From positions 1,118,501 through 1,182,500 of the forward strand of contig OY987273.1 of NCBI GenBank assembly GCA_963920665.1: a stretch of DNA of 64,000 nt, in the 5' to 3' direction. Below the pieces are notes generated by a model, which did no database searches, was not told where the DNA came from, and saw only the letters and a list, made by a program, of their open reading frames with translations. This stretch comes from Straminergon stramineum. Lineage: Eukaryota > Streptophyta > Bryopsida > Hypnales > Calliergonaceae. Shown in pieces: positions 21,012-31,799 of the stretch. The stretch's first letter is position 1. Every line of letters begins with the position of its first letter. The position numbers and the translations under genes were made by a program.

Positions 21012-24000
21012 ATGCGATTAGTATGCATCTTTGTCTTTTGGTTTTGGTTTATAGTTGATCTTCATTGTTATCGTTTGGGGATTCAGGGACTCGATGGATT
21101 CAACAGTTTGCTTTTAGGTCTGGTGTTGCCTAATGTGCCAGTCAAGGGTCTAGATGTTCGAGAGCAATCCAAGCTAAAGACTCCCACTCATGTGGACAAC
21201 AATATATCAAGTGACTCCGAGGACGAGGATGATGATGAAGAGGACTTGGTAGAGGTCGAAGATATTAAAAGTGCCTCTTTTTGTGCTACAAATGCATCGA
21301 TGGATTGCAAGCTCAACCACAATACTAGTTGGCTTAGTCACCTCATTACAAGACATTCTCGCAAGCAAAAGTAACTAGAGTTTTCGTCGATGAGTTTCAA
21401 GATTGAGTATAGTTCGGAGCCACAAATGTCCATGTCCATCGTTAGTCCTTGGTTTGAGGAGTTTAGTGAATCTAATGCTAGTACTAGCGTGGGGTGGCTT
21501 TGAAAGGTCATCATTCTTTCGAGCTCGGACTCAAAGAGTGATGGTGAGATTCTTGAGGGTTGAATGGACTTTATGTTATTATGTAGTTTTCCATATATGA
21601 TGTATGTCTGGTGTGACCTTTGAATGGACTAGTTTCTAGACACATCTCGATATTTTTAATACAAGTGCTGTTGGAGTGGGAGTTTAAAGTAATGCCTTTG
21701 TAATTGTGCCATGAAATTTTCATTTTATATAGCTTTTGTCATTGATTCAACTCCATTCCAATTTGGTCATTTTGTTTTGTGGTTGCCTTTGCAAATGAAT
21801 GTATTGCCTTTGAATCAAACTCAAGAAGATAGAATTGTTGAAACCCTAGGGACCGATGAAACCACTCAACCCAACATTGGAGGAGAAGAAGGACATGCAA
21901 TGGAGGAAGACATGGTGGACAAAGAGCAGAAAGACTTGTTGGAGGATGACCTTCGTCAACTTCAAAAGGTGGACTTTGTCTCTACTATCAATGCATTGAG
22001 GATGAAGCCGAAAAACATCTTTTGGCTTTCAATTCCACTTTGCTGGCTCTTGGCAATGCTGATGGAGTGACCAACACTTTCTTGCAATGTCTAATTGTTG
22101 GAGAGAGAATTTGCATGTGGATACCAAGATGGGACGATCGTTTTCTATGTATCCACAACGAATGAGGCGGGTGAGACTTTTGAGTTCATGATAGAGGATA
22201 AAGAATAGTGGGACCTTCTCTAGAAGGAAAAAAATGCTACTTTTGAAGAGTATGTGGATTTGTAGCTTGCACTCAAGTTCCTCAAGAACTTGAAGTTCTT
22301 TGTTTGCGATGGCAACCATTGGCATGGATGAATGTCATTATAAAGATGTACTCCATGAATGTTGATTGGCACTATGTAGTGGACTATATTCTTTTGGACA
22401 CCAAAAAGAAAATCGACATTGTCATGTAGGTTATGCATGACATCAACAAGTGAGTTCATAAGGCCCATTGTCCTTTCATTTTGAGTTTTGAACTTGAATT
22501 CTAACTCAAGCTGCAATTGGAAAATGAAATACTCAAAGCATTTCTACTTTTTTAATATGTAGATCTATAGAGGACTCCTATGTTAGGACAAACTCGGTAC
22601 ATACCTTGTACCGGGTTCAAAAATATGGCTTGCTATCGATGGAAAGGTTCAACAACATTTTGAGGCCATCAAAGCAGAAAAGATGTGTTGCGGTGCCACC
22701 AAAGAAGACCTAGTACTCTATGTCAGTTGAGGTCTTTACCTCATTCATCTTCAGGGTGAGAGAAACGTTCTATGTATGTATCAAGTCTATTCATTTTTGT
22801 TTGTTCTATGTCTTATACTTCTATATTATTCTCTATAAAACCTCGGGACTCTACAACAAGAGATTGTGCAAACACTAGAGGTAGTGCTTCGAAGATACCA
22901 AGAGACCACATTAACCAATGAAAAGATAGTGGAAGGGGTTGCTCAAGCCATGAGGGTAGGGGAAAAGGAGAAGAACATGAAGCTCTATGTGAAGATGTTC
23001 AAGTTGCTAACTATGGCAAATTTCCCTCATAGGGATGGGTTCCTTGAGGAGGTGAGTTCTCATGTTTCTAAAATTATGCACTCATTTTTCCTTATTTAGA
23101 TCTTCATTTATACACATGACACATTTCATTCTTGTCGATGCAAGTAGAGAGGCATTGGAGCTCGAACGAGGTGCGAGGAATGACCTTGAAAAAATTGCAA
23201 ATGGTGGCCACTTGCAACACCACAGCAAAATACAAGGTGAAATTCTCGTAGTGGTGGAACTCCTCCTTCCCATCTTGTGATGCGGGGAAGTTCTCGGTGA
23301 GGCCTGTCTCCGAAACACACTTGGGACCATTCTTAAATAAGTGTGTTTGGTTTGTAGGGGTAAATGTCTTTCTAGATTTTTTGTTGAATTCCTATGTTTT
23401 GTTTAGGCTATTGAATATAGCATTCTTCAATTCATAATGTCTATTTTATCTTCATGATAGAGTGAAAATAATACTTGTGCTCATCAAATTCTATAGATTG
23501 AAGATGCAACAGTGGAGTACTTTGAGGGGGTGGTTAGACATGACAACATCAAGATTGACATGAATGTCCCTTTGTAGCCTAAAACCTTACCAGAGTACAT
23601 TGAGGGATGGAGGAGGAGGATGTGGGACTAAGGGTTCCATCCTTACTTGAAAAGAGGAAATTATTTCAATAAGGGGGACTCCTTCATGAATTTTGAGGGG
23701 TCGAACTTGGTGATTCAGAGGGTTCTCTACCGGTATGATTCTAGCCCCATGATTTCCAGATTCATATAGTTTCTAAACATTTCTAAAAGATTAGGTGTGT
23801 GATTCTTTAGAATGCTATTAATTGCCTTCATGTTGAATGTGAAGTAACATGCATCACTCAAATTGAATGAACCTATAAGTATATCTTCAACCGCACTTGC
23901 ATGCGATGGAGTTTATAGAAATACCTATAGTTATACCTAATTTCCAATAATTGCATGTCTTTAGAAATGGTTTGAAGGTGGCTTGACATGGATGTAGAGG

Positions 24001-26341
24001 TTACATGAACTTGTTGCAATTTCTTTGCAAATTTGTATAATTTGTATTGTTCCTTGATTTCTAAACGAGTCTTCATTGTAGATGATATAATATCCCCCTC
24101 TCTTCATTTCTCCTTTATTCCTTTAATTGCATCTAATGCCTATTTCTTATTTTCTACAAGTACGAGCTCGAAGCAAAAGAAGCAATTCAATGCAAGGACT
24201 TGCCTTCGTTCCTCGCATCATAGTTGGACCGCAATTTAGGGATTGCATGTTCTTGTCAAACCAGCTATGCACTTTCACCATGGCTCACCTCAATGGAGAG
24301 GCATGGTATTTGGACTATGCATTGGCATTCATTCATCCATCCGAGGTGCAACTACAAGCATCTTTAGATGGCAAAGGGGCCATTGATTTGGATGTGGACG
24401 AGTTTGCGGGTATGACGGACAGGCAAAGGAGGAAGGTCATTGTAAGGAAGGAAGCCAATGACCAAAAAAATGAGGCTGCATTCCAAGTCCTTCTCGCTGC
24501 CAAGGAAAAGAAGGAAATAGAGTGACTTGCTAAGCTTGTAGAAAAGGAGAAGGAGAAGGAGAAGGAAGAGAAGGCCAAGGCCAAAGGGAAGAAGAAGGCC
24601 GAGGCTAGAGTCCAGGTTCCAACATCCTCCATGGTGGATCAAGAATCCAAGATGTAAGTCGGATTGTAGAATGGAGTGAAGAGGAAGGCCACTCTTTTAT
24701 AACTCGTGGAAGAAGTCATCACTCATGTGATACAAGCAATTATTCACAATGAGGACAACAAAGCCAAGTTTGAGAATTTGATTCTCAACATCTCCATTGA
24801 CGACCTCATAGACGACATGGAGTCCAAGACAAAGACCTAGTACAAGGAGGTCTTGGACTTCTTGAAGAAGGTATGCAACTTTGATTTGAAATTGAAAAGG
24901 TGGTTACCAGTTTTAATTCACATGACCATGGTTTGGGTTCAGAACTAATAATTCAATGCATTGTATGTTAGTAGATATTAGTGGGGAAGCCTCGCATGTT
25001 TCATGATATGCCAAAAGCTAGATTAGCAGTGGATGTCATATTATTTAATTGCCTGAAGAACTTGCCTGTGTCGAAATTGTTTTCTCCGCTTGATGAGGTG
25101 GCGGACTAGAATGAAGACGTGGGAGATGAGGCTCTACAATCAATGTTTAGCTTTGCTTCCAATAATCTGCAAGGCCACGGTTGCATCATCATATTTCATT
25201 CCTAGAGCACCAAAGCAAAGCTCGATATTGCTGGATTGTGTATGACATATGAGATTGTCAAGAAGGAGTAGATGGAGATGAACTGCATGCACTTGACCTC
25301 CGCTATAGACAAGACCAAAATGGTAAAATCTTTTCTATTTCTTTAGCTTCCAAAATCACTTTCGAATGCATTACATTCTTTGCATTTCTGATGTACAAAT
25401 GCTTTGGATGCTTGTGAATACAAAAGTTCGAAATCACCCTTGTGGTGATGGACTAAGGTGTGAAAGGAAAATCCAATTTTTCTTTCAAGCGCACTACCAC
25501 GATGGTCAAGGCTGGTGTCGACATCGCATGGGATGACATGGTGATGAACTACACCCATCCAGATGACATGGCGATGAATGTTGAAAAGGCTTGGCATGGG
25601 GCTCACAAAAAAGACCCACGATTCTTTCAGATCCTCTTTGAAGCTACTAGCATTGAAGGAGATCTAATTCTTGATTGTACTACATCCACAGGTCAATATT
25701 CAATTCAACTACTTTAGATTATGAATCTAATCATTCTAGAGTTTGAATCTTTCAACTAATTCAATTTCATTTCCTTGCTTATAGGTGCATCCATTATTGC
25801 TTGCTACAGCAGAGGTTGCCATGTTAATGCTTTGGAAGAGAACAAGGACATCTTCGATGCCATCTTCAAATCGATGAGGAAGTCCACTACGGTTGGGGCG
25901 GCAACACCACCACCACCCATTGTTGCAGTTTCACAAGATTTGGATGACATGCCCGTGGTGCCATGGAAATTCACTTAGAAGGAAAAATTTAGTAAGTAAA
26001 TTGGCATTTTTAAAATTCTTTCTATGCATCGTGACTTCCACATTTTAGAACTCTCACATGGTACCATTTCTGTTTGCAGTCATCGAGGATTGATGTTAGT
26101 AGATGCTATCATGAAGAAACAAAGTCTTTTCTTCAACCTAGACAAGACATACAAGCTTCTAGTTTATGCCAACTAGTTGGAAACAACCTTTGTGGATTTT
26201 GGTTGCTCGAAACCAAAATGCTGTAAGGACACTTATGCTCTAAATATCTTACAATTCATAGATGGGTCTGCATTTGAGGGGAGAGAGTCTTTAGATTCGT
26301 CTAAGTCTTCTAAATTTGCGACCAAGTTGGCTGCGACTTAG
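21012..26341 (+). pseudogene. Decayed multi-exon element gene with C-terminal DNA methyltransferase-like domain
   Basis: This is a chain of plus-strand coding remnants. An acidic segment (SSDSEDEDDDEEDLVEVED, about 21210-21268) comes first, then a 119-codon block at 21711-22070, repeated short exons to 23730, and a conserved block at 24127-24525 followed by a Lys/Glu-rich tract to 24657. The last part (24980-25978) resembles the beta-class N4-cytosine/N6-adenine methyltransferase fold: a CIIIFHS strand after the expected DPPY position, then DPRFFQIL, LILDCTTST/G and GCHVNALEENKDIFDAI. The final exon ends near 26340. An intron at 25692-25784 (GT..AG) falls inside the AdoMet-loop motif and restores frame. 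In-frame stops occur (for example near 25110 and 25205). I do not recognise the N-terminal regions. Single-gene continuity is inferred from strand and order. Confidence 0.5.
24980..25978 (+). pseudogene. N4-C/N6-A methyltransferase-like domain
   Basis: The order of segments fits beta-class amino-methyltransferases, in which the catalytic motif precedes the AdoMet-binding motif. At about 25050, VDVILFNCLKNLP occupies the place of DPPY/DPPW, with NCLK in place of the catalytic residues. Next come FSFASNNLQGHGCIIIFHS, KAWHGAHKKDPRFFQIL, then LDCTTSTG (equivalent to LDxFxGSG), IACYSRGCHVNALEENKDI (equivalent to ACxxxGRxxxGIExD). Introns are at about 25323-25437 and 25692-25784. The changed catalytic tetrapeptide and the stops suggest this copy is inactive. 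Established family knowledge supplies the motif order; assignment to it is inference from motifs only. Confidence 0.5.
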
Positions 26342-26562
26342 ATTTATGAAATTGACATATCTCCTAAGTCATACTATTGTGTATTGATTTCTATTATGAT
26401 TGGATTTATGTGTTTTATGGCTATATCTTGGACATGTGTTATTCTCATTTTTTTTATTGTAAGACTTTCATCCATTTTAACTACATTTTGTCGTGGCAAA
26501 ACTCTAGAATCAAAAATAGGTGCAAGCACTTCAAATTTTGAAAATTAAACTAAGGCCATATT

Positions 26563-26807
26563 CGTTATACTGAGACTTTTTGCAGATTTTGAGACAAAAT
26601 GCTAGTTATTGGAAAATTCATTTAAAAAATTAGGAATTGAAACCAAAAATAAATAATGCTCAAATAGTGATCCTATAATGAAATTCTAAAAGTTGGTGTT
26701 GTTACCTATTTATAAAAAAATACTAGTAAAGAGAGAAAGTAGTTTATCCTCGAGTCGAGGATAAAATTGAGACTGCAAAAGGTCTCAATGTAACGAATAT
26801 GGCCTTA
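26563..26807. mobile_element. ~245-bp MITE, copy 1
   Basis: The left end is AAGGCCATATTCGTTATACT and the right end is its near complement ending CGAATATGGCCTT. AACT flanks both sides (4 bp, possibly the target duplication). The interior contains TATCCTCGAGTCGAGGATA, a perfect inner palindrome. The element at 37724-37974 is the same sequence in the opposite orientation. It has no coding capacity. Superfamily is not certain because the second copy shows no clear target duplication. Confidence 0.8.
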
Positions 26808-27179
26808 ACTCTACATTCTATGCACTTTTTTCTTCCTTATATCCATAGTCATAGGTCGCTTAGCCATTTTTTCTTGAAAAAAAACTTCCTACTCTCAAGC
26901 TCACAGGCTTGCACACTAGCACCCCTATGCCAATACAAAATTTTTTGTGCCTTAGTACAATTGCCCTATGACCACAGTAGAGATGTTGTTTGACACTTTT
27001 TCTAAATCTTTTTATCCAAAAATATATGATAGTCTTCAATGATTTGTTCTCCAATTTGGCACAACTTACAAAGCCCCTACCCTTAAAAAAATGGATGAAA
27101 AATATGATTTTGGGGGTCAAAAGGGTGCTCGAAAGTCATCCATTGAACTACTCTAGTTCGCCATGGCATTCCATGGGGT

Positions 27180-28080
27180 AAAGCACAGTGATCGAGTTAA
27201 ATATAGTAGAACCACCTATTACCAACCACTTAAGCATTTTGTACATATTATGGAGTAGCAAAAGGCAATGCAATTTTTCTACCTTGTAGAAAGATAGAAA
27301 TCATGGGGATTGTAAGCTTTTCGGTAATTTTTTTGCCTTGAATTGAAATTACTATGAATTTTAGAAGTCAAAAGTTCATATGGATCCATTCCCAACATAT
27401 AGAGTCTTCCATTATTGTTTATTCAAAGATTGCTTTGGCTCACAAAACTAAGCTAATGTGTCATGACATTGATGGTTAGAAGATGGTTGGAAACCAAGTC
27501 CAAATGGTTAGAAATCAATCACTTCTCTATTGAATTTCTAGTACCTATAGATTGACCACGGGGCCTAGTTGGTAATGGGTGGATCTACCATACATGGCGA
27601 ATAAGTCATCTGTGAGGGTTTGAAGTTGTAGATTTCCTAAGGGTTGTTGCGGGCAAACCTAGAGAGCCTCAGCACTAAGGTAGACTAGTCCATTTCCACC
27701 ACCTTCCTATTTCTACCATCCTACTTTTGTCCCCATCTCCACCATAGAACTCACTCAAATCCATATATTTTTCTAACAATTTCAGTGCATTAATTCCAAC
27801 TTGGGTAATTTATCAATTCTTGATTGGTGGATACTCAATTAGGTACATGGAATGGTGGTTATAGGTTTAGGATAGGACGTTTATGACTCTAGTCTAGTCG
27901 TGGTTTTGTAATTTTAGGGCACACCACTTTAGAAATTCATAAAAATTATAATTGTAATTGTAAAATTATAATTTCACTTCAATTTGATTCATGAATCATG
28001 CGCACACCTATGAAAAATATGTGCCTCTCCTAGAGTTGGCCCTAATATACTCAGATTGCAAATCAGGGTGGGAATAGGCT
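27180..28080. other. Intergenic sequence upstream of thiM, nothing recognised
   Basis: AT-rich sequence with no ORF or repeat that could be identified. From about 28040 the base composition rises sharply in G+C into the foldback element and the thiM 5' region. Confidence 0.4.
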
Positions 28081-28091
28081 GGTCCACCTTA

Positions 28092-28226
28092 AGTCCCAGG
28101 GAATTTAAGGTTTCTGCCTGGCAGCCCGGTCAGGGAAAATTTTCCCACCACGGGGGTTGGGGCCTCAAGGAGACAAAAAATTTCCCAGGCGGCCAGGCAG
28201 GCGGATCCCTGAGTCCCCCTGGGACT
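28092..28226. repeat. GC-rich foldback element 0.8 kb upstream of thiM
   Basis: The ends are AGTCCCAGGG (28092-28101) and CCCTGGGACT (28217-28226), a perfect 10-base inverted repeat. Inside are further complementary words (GCCTGGCAGCC, CCAGGCGGCCAGGC). No target duplication was seen. Strong secondary structure is expected if transcribed. It may be a MITE or part of the thiM regulatory region. Confidence 0.55.
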
Positions 28227-28993
28227 GAGTGCTGAGGCCATCATTTGCGACGTCGCACGGTCTTTGAAAGCCTCATTTGCGCGGGCCTATTGATTGCTTC
28301 CCGATGATATGCTGGATCGGGTAGCGATGCTGTTGAGAACTTTGGATGCCTGAGGTCGTCAGTAAATGTATTAGATGTATCGTAATTTTAATTTTAAGTG
28401 GTGTGGATGCAATCTTTGTATGTGACGGGTTTGATTGAGAGTAGTTCGACTAATTGGCGTGCGGTGTGATTTTGGGGTTATTACGAGCAGAAGACTTCTT
28501 GGGTGATTTCTGAAGTCTTTTACTAGGCCGAACATCAGTTCTCATTTAAGCACTGATTATCTGTGGTGCACAGACAGTTTTAATTCCAATCGTTAATGTT
28601 TTGCTTGTTGTCCATGGTGAGGGTTGTAATACTATTCCGATTCTATCGATGTGTGTGCTTTTGTAATTTAATGCGAAGAAGCCTATCGCTTGGTGAATAC
28701 ATGAATATTGATACTGGGCATCGAATAGGAGAGTTTTGCTGTAACCTTCAGTTTCCAACTGCTGGTAGTGCTGAAGCTTCATTTGCTCTAGCGTCTTTTT
28801 GAGAACGGAACACGTGGAATGTATCGACCAAAGAAATTATGAATTTTGTCATCGTCATATTCTCAGATTTCTCGCTGAAGTAATGCCATGCGACGTTGGC
28901 TTGCGATTGTTTGACTTCATTTGTTTCATGCGCAGTCACTGCCTGAAAAATCTGCCATCACTGTGAAGGGCGAATGCCTGACAGATAACTGAG

Positions 28994-30591
28994 ATGACGA
29001 GCTTCCGGGAGTTTCGAGGAGGAGAGGCATGGGGAAACGAGGCTTGGAAGGCTATGTCTCGAGTCAGAGAATCACAACCTCTAGTCCAGTGCATCACTAA
29101 CTTCGTGAGCATGGATATTATGGCTAATACTCTTTTAGCTGCTGGTGCCTCGCCAGCTATGGTGCACGCAGTTGAAGAAATCACTGAGTTTACTGCTCTA
29201 TCAAATGCCCTCTGTATCAACATTGGGACATTGTCTCCTAATTGGATTTTCTCCATGAAGGTGAGAATCTTCTGTCGCTTTACTGTACACGACTAGCTAA
29301 AGTCGTTCTCACTAGGTCTTTGGTGTTCTTATTTGATGCGCGGAGTTTGGATCACATACGAGCAGGTCCTGAATTTTCTGTCAGGCTGTGAGTTTTCAGA
29401 CTGCGATGCATCAAGCAAATCGTATTGCATTTGTACATGGCTTAGTCTTCGATGCGATCTTTCTCGGAAAAACAGCCGAGAACTGAGTTTACTTTAGCTC
29501 TGGTCAGATGATATTTGTATGACCCTTCTACCGGAACTGAATTAGAACAGCGTGGTTGTGCTGTGTTAGAGCTCTTAGAGTTTCTCATTTGTTTGATGGG
29601 AGTTGGTGCATTGTTTATGAATTAGTGACGGTATCTTCCATTATTTTTTTAAGATGTCTGGTCCAAAATGCAACAAGCTAGAACGCATCGTACTGATTGA
29701 CTGGGGTTGGACGGTGAAGGAAGATCAGGACAAGTTTATTTTTGAAGTGCCGCTCTCCTGTTAGTTAGACTGCTGGATATTTCTTACTGTCTGTTGTTTT
29801 ACATGAATCTAAATCTCTGGTGGCAATGTTTCTTCAAAGGTTGCAGCTACACGTGCAAATGAGCTCCTAAAACCTTGGGTTTTGGATCCAGTAGGGGTAG
29901 GAGCTACACTTTTCCGCACACAAAAGTGCATTGAACTCATCGAATTGAAGCCAACTGTCATTCGTGGAAACGCATCTGAAATCATGGCTGTTGTTGGGGC
30001 TTCTACTGGTTCTACCAAGGTGTGATATTCTCAAGAATTTTATCTACATGTATATTAAACATCTTCCTCAGGCTGTAGGCTATGGCTTTAAGTCTTGTAT
30101 ATTTCACTCAGATTTTCTTTCTGCAGTTTGGCTTGTTCTTCGTACATTGTCGCAGTAAAGCAGTAATATTTTAGGTTAATTTATCGTCATGTTTGATCCA
30201 GGGTGTGGATAGTACTCAGGCCTCGACCGATGCACTGGAAGCAGCAAAGGAGCTTGCTCGATTGGCGCAATGCATAGTGGTAGTCTCAGGGGCAGTGGAC
30301 CTTGTGACCGATGGCAAGCGAGTTCTCGGTGTCAGTAATGGCGTTGCTTTGTTGCAACGAATTACTGCGACCGGATGTGCTGTAACATCCCTCATAGCTG
30401 CTTTTCTGTCTGCTGACCCTGGTCGTCCTCTAGAAGCGGCGGCATTTGCATTAGCTTTGTTTGGCATTGCTGCAGAAATAGGCAATGAGAAAGCTGATGG
30501 ACCTGCCTCTCTTCGAGTGAACATGTTGGACGCATTGCACTCTTTAGATGAAGCATCAGTTACTTCTCGTATAAGAATAGCTCAAATATGA
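28994..30591 (+). CDS. THIM: Hydroxyethylthiazole kinase (thiamine salvage), three exons
   Basis: This ATP-dependent kinase phosphorylates 4-methyl-5-(2-hydroxyethyl)thiazole to the phosphate that is joined to the pyrimidine to give thiamine monophosphate. The coding parts are 28994-29260, 29840-30019 and 30202-30591, all phase 0. Introns have AG/GTGAG and AG/GTGTG donors and TCAAAG and TCCAG acceptors. The product is 278 residues, close to the ~275 usual for the plant enzyme, with no stops. Visible signatures: [21 protein letters not shown] and [14 protein letters not shown] (exon 1, substrate side), [13 protein letters not shown] and IRGNASEI (exon 2), [10 protein letters not shown] and [16 protein letters not shown] (exon 3). 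Cys208 in ATGC is at the place of the catalytic Cys of bacterial ThiM. The first ATG in frame is used; an ATG at 29054 is a less likely alternative. No transit peptide is evident, so a cytosolic enzyme is likely. It stands alone among repeats. Confidence 0.94.
29261..29839 (+). other. thiM intron 1
   Basis: 579 bases, beginning GTGAGAATC and ending TTCTTCAAAG. No repeat or nested gene was recognised. Confidence 0.85.
30020..30201 (+). other. thiM intron 2
   Basis: 182 bases, beginning GTGTGATATTC and ending TTTGATCCAG. The unusual GTGTG donor is the only phase-0 choice that joins the conserved segments on both sides. Confidence 0.85.
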
Positions 30592-30858
30592 ACAGAAGGT
30601 CGTCTTCAACCATTTTGGGAGACTAATAATTTGTTGTTTGGCTCCTTTTTTACATTCACCCTGTTAGAATGTAGTCTTCATTCTTTTCAAAATTTATAAA
30701 AAAATATTGGTGATAGCATTGACGAATCTAACCATAAGATGGAATCTACAACTCGAAATCTTTAACTTCTATTTGTATATGAATTCAATAATATTCTTCC
30801 AAATAGTATTTCATAAATTTTTTTTTCAAATCTTCAATTTTGGAGAAGATTTTGGACA

Positions 30859-31787
30859 TTAACCCCTAAAGGACTGAGGTGATTTTCCTATCAAAATATG
30901 TTCAAAACTATCATTTCTATTGCGAAGAGAAAGGAACATTAAAAATTGTTCTTTCTTGTATATCTAACTGTAAGATCTTGTACTTGACTAGTATATGAAT
31001 ATAGAGAAAAATTTCAAAAACTTTGACCATGCAAATTGCAAGATATATACATTTAAAGTGGGGAAATGAGTTTTTTTGCACCTTGCTTGACTAGATTTTG
31101 TGATTTTGAATCTTTTTAATTCAAATTTTTTGCATTACGGATTTTGATTTTCTACTTATTTATGTTAAGTAGTTGAGTTGAGAATCTACAAAAAAAATTG
31201 GAAAAAAAGCACTTAAATTTCACTAATTAAAAAATTGTTAAGAATAGGTGGGTTCAAGATTGAAGAAAAAACTAAATTGTTAATAGGTTTTAGATGGAAT
31301 TGAATTTCAATAATCCCAATGGTGAGATTGTTCTAGCAAGAGAATCTAACCTTATCTAATGGGGTTTTTAGAAAAATTCTAAAAATTGCATTAAAAAATG
31401 AATTCTACAAATTATTTTCGTAAGAAGATACTTAGATTGCTCGAAAAACTAAGATTGTCCATAACTTTCTCATTATGAATCCAAATTGAATGAAACAAAG
31501 CTTCACATGTAGACAAAAATATAATTTTTGAGAAAAAAATTTGAAAAAAAATTATTTTGACTTTTTGTGATTTTTTTTGTATTGGCTGCCGAACTCCATT
31601 TTTGCTTGTTATGCCATAACTTTTTTTCCCGGGCATCAATTAAAATGAAAAATATATTTTCTCAAAGCTCTTGCAAAAAAATACAATCTCAAAAAATTCC
31701 AAAAATTATTAGTCAAAATTGAGATAGTAGGAATGTGCCCAAATCCAAATTGTCCTCTAAGATGACAATTGGTCCTTTAGGGGTTAA
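30859..31787. mobile_element. TTAA-flanked element with CCCCTAAAGGAC termini
   Basis: TTAACCCCTAAAGGAC (30859-30874) and its exact complement GTCCTTTAGGGGTTAA (31772-31787) face each other. Reading TTAA (30859-30862 and 31784-31787) as target duplications leaves an element of 921 bases with CCCCTAAAGGAC terminal inverted repeats. TTAA targets and CCC-starting termini are the hallmark of piggyBac-type transposons. The interior is very AT-rich and non-coding. A related, decayed copy lies at about 55722-56225. Confidence 0.65.
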
Positions 31788-31799
31788 CCCCTAAGTGTG

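Noticed and set aside
24333..24642. Leu/Phe/Ser-rich minus-strand frames suggesting a membrane protein
   Set aside because: They are antisense to a Lys/Glu-rich coding tract on the plus strand, which explains the composition.
30216..30524. 102-codon antisense frame over thiM exon 3
   Set aside because: It exactly shadows the conserved kinase exon and has no independent signature.
31772..31795. Interstitial telomere repeat (TTTAGGG type)
   Set aside because: Only a single TTTAGGGG unit occurs, and it forms part of a palindromic element end with TTAA; no array.
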